A DNA stretch of 64,000 nt from Acidimicrobiales bacterium. GTDB taxonomy: Bacteria > Actinomycetota > Acidimicrobiia > Acidimicrobiales > JAUJNH01. The number at the start of each line of letters is the position of its first letter. The stretch's first letter is position 1. The notes below the pieces were generated by a model. The model did not search any database, was not told the origin of the DNA, and saw only the letters and a program-made list of their open reading frames with translations. Location of the stretch: the NCBI GenBank assembly GCA_030448245.1, contig JAUJNH010000002.1, positions 237,473 through 301,472 on the forward strand, written 5' to 3'. The position numbers were made by a program, and so were the translations under genes. Of this stretch, positions 63,063 through 64,000 are shown piece after piece.

Positions 63063-63092
63063 GCCCCGCTGGCCCCTTGACGCCGGCGGGGC
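63063..63092 (+). terminator. Weak hairpin after rplL
   Basis: GCCCCGC (63063-63069) and GCGGGGC (63086-63092) with a 16-nt loop, 12 bp after rplL, without a T tract. It may partially terminate before rpoB. Confidence 0.35.
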
Positions 63093-63129
63093 CCCGTCGT
63101 AGCCTTCTCCCCGTCCCAGGCGGCTGGGG

Positions 63130-63158
63130 TTGACGTCGTGCGCACCTGGGTGTATTTT
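63130..63158 (+). promoter_or_regulatory. Housekeeping promoter of rpoB
   Basis: TTGACG (63130-63135), 17 bp, TATTTT (63153-63158): the best sigma-70-like promoter in the window. The transcript would have a leader of over 110 nt before the rpoB start. Confidence 0.65.
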
Positions 63159-63276
63159 GGCCGGTTGCTGTGCGCTCCCTTGCGCTCGGGTCTCGACGGA
63201 ATCAACACCGTGGTGGTTCGCGCGCGGCCGATGCACGGCTCCCCCGTCCACCCCTTAGACAGGGAGCGCCCCCACC

Positions 63277-64000
63277 TTGCCGACCCTCGGCCCCGCACGG
63301 GATCGCCTTTCGTTCGCCAACCTCGATGAGGTCCTCGCCCTCCCCGATCTGATCGCGGTGCAGCGAGACTCCTTCGAGCACTTCCTCGAGGTCGGCCTGG
63401 CCGACACCTTCCGAGACATCTCACCGATCGAGGACTTCACCGGCCAGCTCCGCCTCGAGCTGGCCTTCGACCCCGCCGACCCCGACCTGCGCCCGGGCCC
63501 GAAGTTCACCGTCGAGGAGTGCCGCGAGAAGGACATGACCTACGCGGCCCCGATCTTCGTGCGGGCCCGCTTCATGAACGCCACCACCGGCGAGATCAAG
63601 GAGCAGACCGTGTTCATGGGGGACTTCCCCATGATGACGGAGAAGGGCACCTTCATCATCAACGGCACCGAGCGGGTGGTCGTGTCGCAGCTGGTGCGCT
63701 CCCCCGGCGTGATCTTCGCCCCCGGCCGTGATGCCAAGACCTACGTCACCGGCACCATCCACCCCTACCGGGGCGAGTGGATCGAGTTCGACGTCGAGGC
63801 CAAGCCCGGCAAGGACGTCACCGCCGGCACCCGCGTCGCCCGCAAGCGCCGCCTCAGCCTGTTCGTGCTGTTCCGGGCGCTCGGGATCGAGGGCCTCGAC
63901 GACGCCGCCCTCGAGCGCTTCGTCCGCCACTTCGACTTCCTCGAGGGCCAGTGGGAGAAGGAGCGCCACCTCGCCCCGACTCAGGAGGAGGCGCTCATCG
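63277..64000 (+). CDS. rpoB: RNA polymerase beta subunit, 3' end beyond the window
   Basis: N-terminal 241 codons of RpoB, with the lobe sequences RLSFANLDEVLALPDLI, SFEHFLEVGLADTF, FTVEECREKDMTYAAPIFV, MTEKGTFIINGTERVVVSQL and SPGVIF. The first in-frame start after the upstream stop (TAG at 63256) is a TTG at 63277 with AGGGAG 10 nt before it; no ATG or GTG is available in the conserved register. The TTG start for such an essential protein is unusual but the only option seen. Confidence 0.93.
   Translation, partial: MPTLGPARDRLSFANLDEVLALPDLIAVQRDSFEHFLEVGLADTFRDISPIEDFTGQLRLELAFDPADPDLRPGPKFTVEECREKDMTYAAPIFVRARFMNATTGEIKEQTVFMGDFPMMTEKGTFIINGTERVVVSQLVRSPGVIFAPGRDAKTYVTGTIHPYRGEWIEFDVEAKPGKDVTAGTRVARKRRLSLFVLFRALGIEGLDDAALERFVRHFDFLEGQWEKERHLAPTQEEALI

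Overview
The window is a 64 kb chromosomal segment of a very GC-rich bacterium, almost certainly an actinomycetote. Gene order, the two complex I loci and the split b-type cytochrome cluster suggest the class Acidimicrobiia, but that placement is inference. Nearly all genes are core metabolism or translation. The main accessory element is a toxin/immunity island of about 5.5 kb lying between nuoA and nuoB.

Layout. 2-4099: an acyl-CoA dehydrogenase cut by the window edge, hemL, and a second acyl-CoA-dehydrogenase-like gene on the minus strand broken by a frameshift. 4099-10164: a respiratory cluster with a minus-strand cytochrome c, then on the plus strand an unknown membrane protein, a two-cluster ferredoxin, cytochrome b, a subunit-IV-like protein, a Rieske protein, a two-heme cytochrome c and an unknown membrane protein. 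10176-32456: 14-gene NADH dehydrogenase (nuoA, then nuoB-K, then nuoL-N), interrupted after nuoA by a polymorphic-toxin island (10764-16155) and after nuoK by a small antisense DUF2510 gene. 32531-43592: a second complex I locus, nuoA-D plus nuoH-N, without nuoE, nuoF or nuoG; its nuoH and nuoI carry frameshifts and one in-frame stop. 43896-53486: a MidA-type methyltransferase, a zinc-ribbon protein, manA, small unknown genes, acetyl-CoA synthetase, a HAD phosphatase, htpX, an M23 peptidase and yajQ. 53518-56602: tRNA-Tyr, a copper-responsive csoR/copZ pair with matching operators, a small lipoprotein, a membrane molybdopterin oxidoreductase and an acetyltransferase. 56692-64000: the translation/transcription block tRNA-Thr, tRNA-Met, tuf, rpmG, an ECF sigma/anti-sigma pair, tRNA-Trp, secE, nusG, rplK, rplA, rplJ, rplL and the start of rpoB.

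How the parts work together. The 14-subunit complex I would oxidise NADH and reduce quinone. The second, 11-subunit set lacks the NADH module and probably takes electrons from another donor such as ferredoxin. The b/Rieske/c cluster would pass quinol electrons to cytochrome c. The island encodes a lipoprotein, a secreted HINT-containing toxin with a PD-(D/E)xK-like tip, an immunity protein, a degenerate spare toxin tip and a second immunity protein. These are joined by GTGA or short overlaps and read as one operon with its own promoter.

Two window-wide patterns stand out. Many genes have a TAnnnT box 6-11 nt before the start codon, the signature of leaderless transcripts. Several single-base homopolymer frameshifts are concentrated in nuoH2/nuoI2 and may be sequencing errors or real decay.
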